The notes beneath the pieces were generated by a model. The model was given only the letters and a program-made list of their open reading frames with translations. It was not told the origin of the DNA and made no database searches. Source: Candidatus Krumholzibacteriota bacterium (GTDB lineage: Bacteria > Krumholzibacteriota > Krumholzibacteriia > Krumholzibacteriales > Krumholzibacteriaceae). From it: a stretch of DNA of 15,857 bases. Below are positions 7,774 through 14,797 of the stretch, one piece after another (the stretch's first letter is position 1; every line of letters begins with the position of its first letter). The position numbers and the translations under genes are program-made. The stretch lies in the NCBI GenBank assembly GCA_030672805.1, contig DAOVFR010000025.1, positions 1-15,857 of the forward strand. Direction: 5' to 3'.

Positions 7774-9006
7774 ATGAAATCGGACAGGAAGCTCTCGAGA
7801 AGATCGTTTCTCGGCGCCGGCGCAGCCACAATCGCCGGTGCGGGGCTCGGGCTTTCCGGAACGGCGCGGGCACTCGGCGGCCTGCAGGATACGGAGCCCC
7901 CGGAAGGGGCCGGATCGAGTGACGCCCCGAAGATCAAGAAATACCGCACGCTCGGCGGGACCGGCTGGAAGGTGTCGGATATCTCGTTCGGTAACGGGAT
8001 GATGCAGGATCCGGCGCTCCTCGAGTACGCTATCGAGCGCGGGATCAATTATGTCGACACGGCACGGCAGTACTACGACATGGAGATCGTGATAGGCAAG
8101 ATATTCCCGGCGAAACGGGACAAGATCTTTCTTACGACCAAGCTGGTTCCGGAACTCTTCACCCCGGATGTAACGGTCGAGCAACTCATGAAGGCCATCG
8201 ACGAGAGCCTCGAGCGCCTAAATACCGACTACATCGACTGCTGCCTGATACATTCGATCGGCGAGGATCCGAAAAAACCGAATCGCACCAGAATCGATAA
8301 CCCGAATATATACAAGGCCTTCGAGAAGGCGAAGAGTGAAGGGAAGATCCGGTTCTGGGGAGCGAGTTCCCACGGGCCCAAGATGATCGAGGAGTTCGGA
8401 TGGCTGCTCGACAATACAGGCATCGACATGATCATGCCCGGGATGAACTTCATGACGAAGGGTCTCGAGCCGATGATCGCAAAGGCGCGTTCCAAAAACG
8501 TCGCAGTCGTTGCAATGAAGACACGGTCCGCCGCGTTCAAGATCATACACAAGGAGTACGCCTCGAACAATGCGCTTGCAAAGCGTGTTGTGCTCAAGTG
8601 GATGCTTTCCCAGCCGAACATCGACACGCTGTGCATCTCGATGGCGACATTCGAGGATATCAACGAGTTCGTATCCCTGTCGGGCAGCCCGCAGATGACG
8701 CCTGAAGAAAAAGAGATACTGATAGGGTACGGAAAAACGATCGACCGTGAATACTGCCGGCCGGGATGTGACGGGTGCCTCGGCTCGTGTCCCCAAAACC
8801 TGCCGATCCCCGACATTCTACGGTACAGGCTGTACTTCGAAGGCTATGGAAGAGAAAAGTACGGCATGGGTCTCTATGCGCGGCTTCCTGAACACTGTAA
8901 CGCACAACTGTGCAAGTCGTGCCCCGCTCCGTGCGAGGTGGCATGTCCATTCAACATCAAGATCAGGAACAGGCTTGTTGAAGCTCATTCCATGCTCACC
9001 GCATAA
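7774..9006 (+). CDS. Tat-exported aldo/keto reductase with C-terminal iron-sulfur cysteines
   Basis: This 410-residue protein begins with a twin-arginine signal (SRRSFLG, 8-14, then a hydrophobic Ala/Gly stretch to about 34), so a folded cofactor-bearing enzyme is exported. Residues about 55-320 are an aldo/keto reductase barrel with the tetrad Asp95, Tyr100 (or Tyr101), Lys123 and His160. The C-terminus has two cysteine groups: Cys328, 332, 335, 339 (ending CP) and Cys375, 380, 383, 387, 391 (ending CP). Both are consistent with [4Fe-4S] binding. This matches a known but uncharacterised class of Tat-signal ferredoxin-like AKRs. ATG 7774 is preferred over ATG 7768 because GCGAGG would abut the earlier one. 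The gene begins 35 bp after the peptidase. The electron donor and substrate are unknown. Confidence 0.88.
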   Translation: MKSDRKLSRRSFLGAGAATIAGAGLGLSGTARALGGLQDTEPPEGAGSSDAPKIKKYRTLGGTGWKVSDISFGNGMMQDPALLEYAIERGINYVDTARQYYDMEIVIGKIFPAKRDKIFLTTKLVPELFTPDVTVEQLMKAIDESLERLNTDYIDCCLIHSIGEDPKKPNRTRIDNPNIYKAFEKAKSEGKIRFWGASSHGPKMIEEFGWLLDNTGIDMIMPGMNFMTKGLEPMIAKARSKNVAVVAMKTRSAAFKIIHKEYASNNALAKRVVLKWMLSQPNIDTLCISMATFEDINEFVSLSGSPQMTPEEKEILIGYGKTIDREYCRPGCDGCLGSCPQNLPIPDILRYRLYFEGYGREKYGMGLYARLPEHCNAQLCKSCPAPCEVACPFNIKIRNRLVEAHSMLTA

Positions 9007-9024
9007 CACAAGGGGAGAAAACAC

Positions 9025-9819
9025 ATGGTACGCTTTTTTTCAATACGCAGGATCATGAAAGGAACAGCGATCTTCATGCTCTGTATCGCCGCATTCCTGC
9101 TTGCCTGCCAGCCGAGGTACGCCGGCAAGGAAACGCAGCCGGGCAAGAAACTCCTCTCCGGGGCCGTCAAGGCGATGGGTGGAGAGAAAAATGCACTGGG
9201 CTGGACCACGCGCGTCGAGAAGGGAACGCTTATCCAGATCAACCCGGGGTGGGGCACGCTGAAGGCGGAGTGCCGCCATTTCGTCAAGAAACCGGACAAG
9301 CTCAAGATAGATAACGACTTCTCTGCATACGACAATCCATTTTACTGGACATACTACTGCAATGGAGACCAGGCATGGGGTGTCGTGAATCTCACGGTAA
9401 GACAGCACCCCCGTATAACGCAGAATCTCAGGGAATACCTCGAGACGGTGGACTGGCTCGCCTACTACAATGCCGAATGTGATACGTTCTTCCACCTGTC
9501 CGACGTCCCTGACGATTCGCTCTTTGCAGGCTCCTCGGTACAGCGTGTCGGGTGTGTCCATAACGGGGATACGATCCTCTTCGACCTGAGCCGAAAAACC
9601 GGGTTTCCCGTGCGCCAGATCGAGAATGGGGGAACGAAGCATACACTGTTCGATGACTACCGGAAAACCGGGGACTTGAAGGTTCCGTATCATACCACCG
9701 TGTTCGAAAACGGCGCAAAGAACACGGAGTACCTATGGGACGAGATCGAATACAACGTGGAAATCGACGAGGCGATCTTCGAGGAAAACAGGCCTCCCGC
9801 CGAAGGCTCCGCCGGGTGA
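9025..9819 (+). CDS. Predicted lipoprotein of unknown function
   Basis: This 264-residue protein has a basic N-terminus, a hydrophobic stretch and a lipobox-like LLAC with Cys28 as the probable lipidated residue. The mature part is predicted to be mostly beta-rich (repeated aromatic and charged strands, for example the WTYYCNGDQAWGV region and the IENGGTKHTLFDDYRKTGD region). This pattern recalls outer-membrane lipoprotein-sorting LolA/DUF4292-like folds that bind lipid or lipoprotein acyl chains, but the resemblance is only general. AGGGGAG (9011-9017) lies 7 nt upstream and supports the start; ATG at 9055 is an alternative that would still carry the lipobox. It follows the reductase by 18 bp and so probably belongs to the same operon, suggesting an envelope role. 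Confidence 0.7.
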   Translation: MVRFFSIRRIMKGTAIFMLCIAAFLLACQPRYAGKETQPGKKLLSGAVKAMGGEKNALGWTTRVEKGTLIQINPGWGTLKAECRHFVKKPDKLKIDNDFSAYDNPFYWTYYCNGDQAWGVVNLTVRQHPRITQNLREYLETVDWLAYYNAECDTFFHLSDVPDDSLFAGSSVQRVGCVHNGDTILFDLSRKTGFPVRQIENGGTKHTLFDDYRKTGDLKVPYHTTVFENGAKNTEYLWDEIEYNVEIDEAIFEENRPPAEGSAG

Positions 9820-9843
9820 GCAACACAAGAAGCGGCGAGACAC

Positions 9844-9860
9844 GGGGATCAGCTATCCCC
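9844..9860. terminator. Weak hairpin between convergent genes
   Basis: GGGGAT (9844-9849), a 5-nt loop and ATCCCC (9855-9860) form a 6-bp stem in the 29-bp gap between the lipoprotein stop and the histidine kinase stop, overlapping the latter. No U-tract follows on either strand, so it is at most a weak or factor-assisted bidirectional terminator. Confidence 0.3.
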
Positions 9861-11033
9861 CCTCCTGCCTGTAACCGGCAGAAAAACCTCCACCTCGGTG
9901 CCCGAGCCGACCGTGCTCTCGACACGTATTGCTCCACCGTGCTCCTTGAGGATACCGTACACGAGCGATAGTCCAAGCCCCGTCCGTTCGCTGCCCGGGT
10001 CCCGCTTGAAGAAAGGCTCGAATATTCGATTCAGCACTTCGGGCGGCATGCCGGTGCCGGTATCCCTGATAACGAGCTTGCAATACGGCCCCGGCAATAC
10101 ATGTGAAAACGCTTCGACCTGCTCCTCCGTCAGCTCCGTATCCCCGATCTCGAGGGTCAGATCCCCGCCTTCGGGCATGGCATCCCGGGCATTGATACAA
10201 ATATTTCTCAGCGCCCACTCGACCTGCTCCCTGTCGATCGAAACCAGGCTGTCCGAACCGCCTGTTACGGTCACACGGCAACATGGCGGGAACGCTCTCC
10301 CGAGCAGGTTAGCCATCCCGTGCACCACTTCCTCCATCGGGATCTTTTTCAGCCTTTCCGGGGCTTTGTACCTCAGGGACATGAGCCGCCCAGTGAAGGT
10401 CCCAGCCTGTTCCGTCGCCTTGAGTATCTCGTTTAGATCGTTCCACGCCTGCGTACCCTCACTCAGGTTCATTTTCGCCATCGTTGTGTAACTCGTGATC
10501 CCGAAGATTATGTTGTTGAACTCGTGCGCGATATCCGCGGAAAGATCCATGAGCGCCTCGGACCTCAGGGCATCGAACAGGTTGGCCTCGATCCGCTTCT
10601 GCTCGGTGACGTCCCTGGCGATCCCGCACAGCCCGCCTATATCTCCGTTCCCGTCGAGCATGGGGACCTTCGCGATGTGAAACGTGTATTCTTTCCCCCC
10701 GATGGAGCGGTTATCGTAGAGACGTATCGATTCACCTCCGAATACCTTCCGGTCACTTTTCTCGATCGCTTCGACGAGTTTTGCGGGCAACAGATCGCAA
10801 TCCTTTTTACCGATCAATTCCTCCTGCGTGATCCCGAAGATGTTGCAGCATGCCTTGTTCGCTGACGTGTACCGTCCGTCCGTATCCTTCGTGAAGATCG
10901 CATCGGCGGCGCATTGAAATATCGCCCGGAGCAGTTCCCTGGAGGAAAACGGCGCCGGGGTCTCTGCGGCCCCGTCATGAAGAACCCCTTCATGATGAGC
11001 CCCGTTATGATGAATTTTTGTATTCAGCACCAT
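9849..11033 (-). CDS. Cytoplasmic PAS-domain sensor histidine kinase (NtrB-like)
   Basis: This 394-residue protein has no membrane segment, so it should sense a cytoplasmic signal. A PAS domain covers about 33-145 (FTKDTDGRYTSANKACCNIFG, ending GIARDVTEQKR). The dimerisation/phosphoacceptor helix has DIAHEFNNII with His170. The ATPase domain shows the N-box (NICINARDAM, 277-286), the G1 motif DTGTGMP (324-330), F-box IFEPFF (337-342) and G2 motif GLGLSLVYG (352-360). The order is complete, so it should be active. A response regulator is not adjacent within the window, so it is an orphan whose partner is elsewhere. The N-terminus carries a five-residue histidine-containing repeat (8-22). The start at 11033 is not fixed by a clear ribosome binding site, and the frame stays open for some distance upstream. 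Confidence 0.87.
   Translation of the reverse strand: MVLNTKIHHNGAHHEGVLHDGAAETPAPFSSRELLRAIFQCAADAIFTKDTDGRYTSANKACCNIFGITQEELIGKKDCDLLPAKLVEAIEKSDRKVFGGESIRLYDNRSIGGKEYTFHIAKVPMLDGNGDIGGLCGIARDVTEQKRIEANLFDALRSEALMDLSADIAHEFNNIIFGITSYTTMAKMNLSEGTQAWNDLNEILKATEQAGTFTGRLMSLRYKAPERLKKIPMEEVVHGMANLLGRAFPPCCRVTVTGGSDSLVSIDREQVEWALRNICINARDAMPEGGDLTLEIGDTELTEEQVEAFSHVLPGPYCKLVIRDTGTGMPPEVLNRIFEPFFKRDPGSERTGLGLSLVYGILKEHGGAIRVESTVGSGTEVEVFLPVTGRRGDS
10968..11012 (-). repeat. Three 15-bp tandem repeats in the kinase N-terminus
   Basis: Three imperfect 15-bp units encode HHNGA, HHEGV and LHDGA (residues 8-22 of the kinase). Units share CAT-x-x-GGG positions. Slipped-strand duplication would explain them, and the five histidines could bind metal. 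Confidence 0.6.
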
Positions 11034-11369
11034 GGCTTCGTGTGCCTTGCAGGACCATGCAATATGAAATTCTTCAAACCCGCCTCGACACTTATAAGCA
11101 ACAAATTGGAACCATGCTATTTGTTATTATTTCGGCACTCGGGCAAGTCTTCTTTACTCCCTATAACACAAACGACTTGCGCTGAGTCACCATGAACCTC
11201 AACCCAAACCAATACCCGCGTTTCCTGCAACCGGAGGGGGGCAAAGCAGGTTTTGTCATGTTTTTTGCACCTCGGACAGGGACATGATGATTCATGGAAA
11301 CCCCGGCCGAATAATAGCCGGGATTTACGGATCCGGACGGGATCCCGTTTTGAAGGGAGTGGTTGCACG
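11034..11369. other. Gap between kinase and small ORF, no firm gene
   Basis: This AT-richer stretch lies upstream of the minus-strand kinase. It contains an inverted repeat GCAAGTC (11143-11149) with GACTTGC (11174-11180), a GC stem CCCGGC/GCCGGG (11302-11307 and 11317-11322, 9-nt loop) and a perfect 12-bp palindrome at 11337-11348. A minus-strand frame (11117-11368) with a cysteine cluster was considered and not accepted. I could not identify a convincing kinase promoter. Confidence 0.4.
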
Positions 11370-11537
11370 TTGAAACGCAGACCCTTTCACCATAAGCAAA
11401 AGAACAAACAGTCCAACCCGCATGTTCCCGACATACACAGGAAATATGATCAAGACACGGACAGGAAATCCAGAAAGTACGGATTTGTCAAAACACTGCT
11501 CGAAGATGAGCTGGAAAGTTTCGAAGAGAACGAATAA
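11370..11537 (+). CDS. Candidate small charged protein (55 aa), TTG start
   Basis: I do not recognise this gene. From a TTG at 11370, preceded by AAGGGAG (11353-11359, 10-nt spacer), it reads a 55-residue protein with a strongly basic first half (KRRPFHHKQKNKQ) and an acidic C-terminus (LLEDELESFEENE). There is no cysteine, signal peptide or membrane segment. Such a polarised small protein could bind nucleic acid or another protein. The stop is 4 bp from the stop of the convergent M50 gene, the tight packing expected of real genes. The same frame is open back to ATG 11253, but that upstream part has poor composition and crosses the palindromes, so I do not include it. It could also be chance. 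Confidence 0.4.
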   Translation: MKRRPFHHKQKNKQSNPHVPDIHRKYDQDTDRKSRKYGFVKTLLEDELESFEENE

Positions 11538-11541
11538 TGAT

Positions 11542-12672
11542 CTATTGACCGATGGAAGTCGTCACCTTGATGGCCTCCATTAAATCCCTTCTGGTGACGA
11601 TCCCAATTATATTGCCTGAATAATCAACGACGGGTACCCGCGCGATTCCCATTCCCACGATAAGGTTGAAAAGCTTTTCGGCCGGATCCGATGGAAGGAG
11701 ATGCAGTCCCGCCATCGACCGGTCCATGACATCCTCGACGGCAGCCTTTTCCCAATGATCCTGCTCCACCCGCTTTACATCCTTGAGAGTGACAATACCA
11801 ACGTACTCCCCGTCTTTCATAACGGGAAAAGAACCGAAATGGTATTTGAGAAAATAATCGTCCACCAGTGTCCTCAGGCTGGTCGAGCTTTCGGTCGTCA
11901 CGACGCCCGTTCTCATGATATCCGACACATGAAGGTGGCCCAGTGTTTCCTTGAACGCGACCATCAGGTATCCCGACCTCGCCGCCTGTTTCAGGAAGAA
12001 CCCGATGAATATCAGCCACAGGCCGCTGATGGACTGCCCGTAGATGATGAACAGGAAGAAACCCATGACTATCAGGACGATGGCGAACCCGGAGCCGATC
12101 CTGCTGGCGATTCTCGTGGCATACTGGAGATTGCCCGTCCGGCGCCATATCGCCGCCCTGAGGATCCTGCCTCCGTCGAGGGGAAACCCCGGCACCATGT
12201 TGAAGATCAGCACGCCGACGTTGATTCTCGACAGCGACTCGAAAAGGATGGAAACGTAGAACATCTCCCGTGACAGAAATGAAACGGTATGGAAAAGCAC
12301 CGCCAGCAGCAGCGTCATCAGGGGTCCTGCAGCGGCCATCCTGAGTTCGAGCGTTGGGTTGTCGACTTCCCGTTCCATATGGGCGACACCACCGAACATG
12401 AACAGCGTGATCTTCCGGATCGGGAGACCATTCCTGGAGGCAACCAGTGCGTGGCTGAACTCGTGAAGCAGTATCGAGACGAACAGCAGCAGTGCGGTAA
12501 GAAAACCGACTGCCCAGTTCTCGTAGCTCAAGAACCGTCCCGGGTAGATCTCCGGTATGTAACACCTCGTTGCAAACGTCCAGGTGATCAACGTCAGGAC
12601 AAACAGCCAGCTCAGGTTGAGCTCGACAGGGATCCCCCACAGCCGGAACAGCCGGATACTCTTCTGGATCAT
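11542..12672 (-). CDS. Site-2 protease family (M50) membrane metalloprotease with two CBS domains
   Basis: This 376-residue inner-membrane protein combines an intramembrane zinc metalloprotease core with C-terminal CBS domains. The active-site helix is LLHEFSH with His70, Glu71 and His74. The third ligand motif is NMVPGFPLDGGR with Asp166. About six hydrophobic segments lie within residues 1-230. The two CBS domains (about 247-303 and 312-370) usually bind adenine nucleotides and regulate activity. Family members of this SpoIVFB-like subclass cleave membrane-anchored regulators or signal-peptide remnants; the substrate here is unknown. The start is well supported by AAGGAG (12683-12678), 5 nt upstream. 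It is divergent from the SPFH operon, sharing a 291-bp control region, which makes a role in envelope stress a reasonable inference. Confidence 0.92.
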   Translation of the reverse strand: MIQKSIRLFRLWGIPVELNLSWLFVLTLITWTFATRCYIPEIYPGRFLSYENWAVGFLTALLLFVSILLHEFSHALVASRNGLPIRKITLFMFGGVAHMEREVDNPTLELRMAAAGPLMTLLLAVLFHTVSFLSREMFYVSILFESLSRINVGVLIFNMVPGFPLDGGRILRAAIWRRTGNLQYATRIASRIGSGFAIVLIVMGFFLFIIYGQSISGLWLIFIGFFLKQAARSGYLMVAFKETLGHLHVSDIMRTGVVTTESSTSLRTLVDDYFLKYHFGSFPVMKDGEYVGIVTLKDVKRVEQDHWEKAAVEDVMDRSMAGLHLLPSDPAEKLFNLIVGMGIARVPVVDYSGNIIGIVTRRDLMEAIKVTTSIGQ

Positions 12673-12677
12673 CGATA

Positions 12678-12683
12678 CTCCTT
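12678..12683 (-). promoter_or_regulatory. Ribosome binding site of the M50 gene
   Basis: AAGGAG on the minus strand, 5 nt before ATG 12672, fixes that start. Confidence 0.7.
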
Positions 12684-12756
12684 GCGGTGCAAGCGGGTGC
12701 TTCGGGGTCAGAACGAGAACTCTAACTCACTTGATAAATATAACGATTCGGCCTGC

Positions 12757-12809
12757 CGGGCGAAAGCGGGGCCTGTTCGATCTGCTCGAAACCCCCGCGC
12801 GGGCGCCCG
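12757..12809. promoter_or_regulatory. 53-bp imperfect dyad, candidate enhancer site
   Basis: Centred on 12783, the outer arms CGGGCG (12757-12762) and CGCCCG (12804-12809) and the inner arms TTCGA (12776-12780) and TCGAA (12786-12790) are placed symmetrically. GCGGGG (12766-12771) and CCCCGC (12793-12798) also pair, offset by 2 bp. Sixteen of 24 arm positions match. It lies about 110 bp upstream of the start predicted from the sigma54 element, a usual distance for an enhancer-binding-protein site. It is between divergent genes, so it is not a terminator. Confidence 0.5.
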
Positions 12810-12864
12810 AATGTCATCCGTCAGTTAAACGCATTATCCCCTTTAAATCCAGAAACATCTGAAT

Positions 12865-12881
12865 TTGGCATTTCCCTTGCT
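12865..12881 (+). promoter_or_regulatory. Sigma54 (RpoN) -24/-12 promoter of the SPFH operon
   Basis: TTGGCATTTCCCTTGCT matches the sigma54 consensus YTGGCACGRNNNTTGCW at all the most conserved bases. The GG at 12867-12868 and GC at 12879-12880 are separated by exactly 10 bp. The departures are at the weakly conserved bases after TGGCA. Transcription would start near 12892, giving a leader of about 70 nt. TTGGCA could also pass for a sigma70 -35 box, but no -10 box stands at 16-18 bp. Such promoters need an ATP-dependent activator, and the dyad at 12757-12809 is a candidate site. Confidence 0.72.
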
Positions 12882-12953
12882 CCTAATAATCCTTATTACG
12901 GTGCCGGACTAACAACTTACAAACGATCATGCACCTTCGGAAGCAAGAAGATT

Positions 12954-12958
12954 GGAGG
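12954..12958 (+). promoter_or_regulatory. Ribosome binding site deciding the SPFH start
   Basis: GGAGG is 5 nt upstream of ATG 12964. A TTG at 12952 in the same frame overlaps this site and is therefore not the start. Confidence 0.75.
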
Positions 12959-12963
12959 CTGCC

Positions 12964-14109
12964 ATGTCGCAGTTCATGGAAGTACTTGAATGGTTCGACC
13001 AGACGGGAGAGGAAATCGTTCACAGGATACCGCCCGAAGGGTCGGCAGAGATCAAGATGGGCGCCCAGCTTATCGTGAGGGACAACCAGAGCGCCGTTTT
13101 CTTCAAGGACGGCAAGGGACTCGATGTATTCGGGGCGGGGCGGCACACCATGACAACGAAGAACCTCCCGATCCTGACCAAGATCCTGGCGCTGCCGTGG
13201 GGTTTCAAAAGCCCCTTCCGGGCCGAGGTATACTTCGTGAACATGAAAACGTTCCTGAACCAGAAGTGGGGCACCAAGGACCCTGTCGCGTTCAAGGACA
13301 GCAAGCTCGGTCTGGTTCGGCTGAGGGCTTTCGGGATCTACACCCTCAAGATGGTCAATCCTGTTCTCTTTATCAATACGGTTGTCGGAACGCAGGGCGT
13401 CTACACGAGTGCTATGATCGGCGACTACCTGCGTGACGTGATCGTCGCACGCATCAACGATCTCTTCGGCGAACAACTCGACACGATCTTCGACCTTCCG
13501 CAGAACTACGACGAGCTGGCGATCGACATCAAGCAGCGTCTGACCGATGATTTCTCGAAGTACGGGATGGAGCTGATCGATTTCTTCATCAACTCGATTA
13601 CCCCGCCGCCAGAGGTCCAGAAGATGATCGATGAGCGGAGCGGGCTGCAGGCCGTGGGAGATCTCGACAGCTTCTTCAAGTTCAAAGCCGCCAAGGCGAT
13701 GGGCGACGCCGCTTCGAGCGGCGGCGAGGGCGGCGCGGGCGCAGCGGCAGCCGGCGGCATGGGAATCGGTGTCGGCGCCGGGCTGGGAATGATGATACCC
13801 GGCATGCTCGCCCGGAGCGTGGGGGGCGGCACGACCGGTGTCGCGGAGAAGGTACAATGCTCGAAATGCCACAACGAGGTGCCGGCGAATTCCCGGTTCT
13901 GCCAGAACTGCGGCGCGCAGCTTTTCGTCATGAACAGATGTCCTGAATGCCAGGCCGAGCTGCCCGCCGAGGCGAGTTTCTGCTCAAATTGCGGGCACAG
14001 ACTCGGGATGGCACTGACCTGCCCGCATTGCGATACGAAGCTCCCGCCGGGAACAAAATTCTGCACGAACTGCGGGGAGAAGGTGAAAAAACAGGACGAT
14101 GCAGGTTAA
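12964..14109 (+). CDS. SPFH-domain protein (YdjI/COG4260 type) with three zinc ribbons
   Basis: This 381-residue protein carries a YdjI-like SPFH domain over about 25-240, seen in IPPEGSAEIKMGAQLIVRDNQ and the later IDFFINSITPPPEVQKMI. A Gly/Ala-rich flexible stretch follows (about 250-292). Three zinc ribbons end the protein: Cys299/302/313/316, Cys326/329/340/343 and Cys353/356/367/370. SPFH proteins oligomerise on membranes and organise lipid microdomains; in Bacillus YdjI is brought to the membrane by YdjG and YdjH and is linked to PspA. No membrane helix is visible, so the two downstream membrane proteins are its likely anchors. The operon start has a sigma54 promoter. Annotations of this family as virion core protein are misleading: I see no phage context. 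Confidence 0.88.
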   Translation: MSQFMEVLEWFDQTGEEIVHRIPPEGSAEIKMGAQLIVRDNQSAVFFKDGKGLDVFGAGRHTMTTKNLPILTKILALPWGFKSPFRAEVYFVNMKTFLNQKWGTKDPVAFKDSKLGLVRLRAFGIYTLKMVNPVLFINTVVGTQGVYTSAMIGDYLRDVIVARINDLFGEQLDTIFDLPQNYDELAIDIKQRLTDDFSKYGMELIDFFINSITPPPEVQKMIDERSGLQAVGDLDSFFKFKAAKAMGDAASSGGEGGAGAAAAGGMGIGVGAGLGMMIPGMLARSVGGGTTGVAEKVQCSKCHNEVPANSRFCQNCGAQLFVMNRCPECQAELPAEASFCSNCGHRLGMALTCPHCDTKLPPGTKFCTNCGEKVKKQDDAG

Positions 14110-14797
14110 ATGCAACCTCTGCGGGGGAGACAACACAGTCCATCCGGGCCAGAAGATGCTCTTCTGCGCCTACTGCGGTTCGGCGCTCACCGTCGATGAG
14201 AGGGACGGCCCCGAACATCTGATTCTCCCCCACAAACGAAACGATAAGCGTGCGAAGGAGGTACTATGCTCCTTCCTGCTCTCGAAACAGATGCCGCGTC
14301 CGAAGAACGTGAAGATCGAATTCCGGTACATCCCGTTCACCCTGAAGGAATCGGGAAATTCGACCATGAAGATCGACCCGGCTCCCGGCGCACCCGCCAT
14401 CACCGGAACGCTTCCCCACCCACCGGCGGGCAACTACCGGTTCTTTGACCCATCACACGCAGACGGGGAAACGGTTGTTCCGGTCGAGAAGATCGAGACG
14501 GACACCGTGAAGATCCTTCACCTGCCGGTATACCGGCTTACGTTCACGGCCGGCGGCGAATGGAACGCGACGGCTATCGGTGAAAGCTGGCAGGTGATCG
14601 CCGGCGAGCTGCCCGCCGAACGGCCCGCCGTTCTCAACCTGCCCGGGATACTAGCCGCGGCGGGGCTCTTCATGGTCTACCTCGTACTCGGAAATCTCGT
14701 ATCCCGATGGCCGGGGCGGCTCGCTTTGATCATGGGTGCCGCCGCCGCCGGACTTGCGCTGTTCATTATACGCGAGAAGGTGGTGAAACGGGCATGA
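14099..14797 (+). CDS. Zinc-ribbon membrane protein, SPFH operon partner (first of two paralogues)
   Basis: This 232-residue protein starts with a zinc ribbon (Cys5, Cys8, Cys23, Cys26; CNLCGG...CAYCGSAL). A soluble, mostly beta-like domain follows (about 68-178) with the conserved-looking LPVYRLTF (142-149). Two adjacent transmembrane segments close it (about 182-202 and 207-224). It overlaps the SPFH gene by 11 bp, so the two are translationally coupled. The layout, N-terminal ribbon plus membrane anchor next to an SPFH gene, parallels Bacillus YdjG, which anchors YdjI. Its ribbon and following 60 residues align with the next gene product, so the pair arose by duplication. The role as membrane anchor or adaptor for the SPFH protein is inferred. 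Confidence 0.72.
   Translation: MQVKCNLCGGDNTVHPGQKMLFCAYCGSALTVDERDGPEHLILPHKRNDKRAKEVLCSFLLSKQMPRPKNVKIEFRYIPFTLKESGNSTMKIDPAPGAPAITGTLPHPPAGNYRFFDPSHADGETVVPVEKIETDTVKILHLPVYRLTFTAGGEWNATAIGESWQVIAGELPAERPAVLNLPGILAAAGLFMVYLVLGNLVSRWPGRLALIMGAAAAGLALFIIREKVVKRA

Noticed and set aside
11220..11265. Purine-rich GGAGGGGGGCAAAGC segment suggestive of a riboswitch core
   Set aside because: It does not assemble into the consensus of any riboswitch class I can recall, and no downstream gene on that strand fits such regulation.
11117..11368. Minus-strand 83-residue frame with a CPCPRCKKHDKTC cysteine cluster
   Set aside because: The cluster looks zinc-ribbon-like, but only one tight group of cysteines is present, there is no clear ribosome binding site and the N-terminal part overlaps palindromic non-coding DNA. 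Worth a homology search, not an annotation.
12883..13872. A 329-residue minus-strand frame across the SPFH gene
   Set aside because: It would cover the sigma54 region and the SPFH gene; no recognisable motif, and the plus-strand protein has clear SPFH and ribbon features.
12964..14109. Prophage or virion core gene suggested by common family naming
   Set aside because: No phage structural, integrase or lysis genes nearby; the domain content is SPFH plus zinc ribbons.
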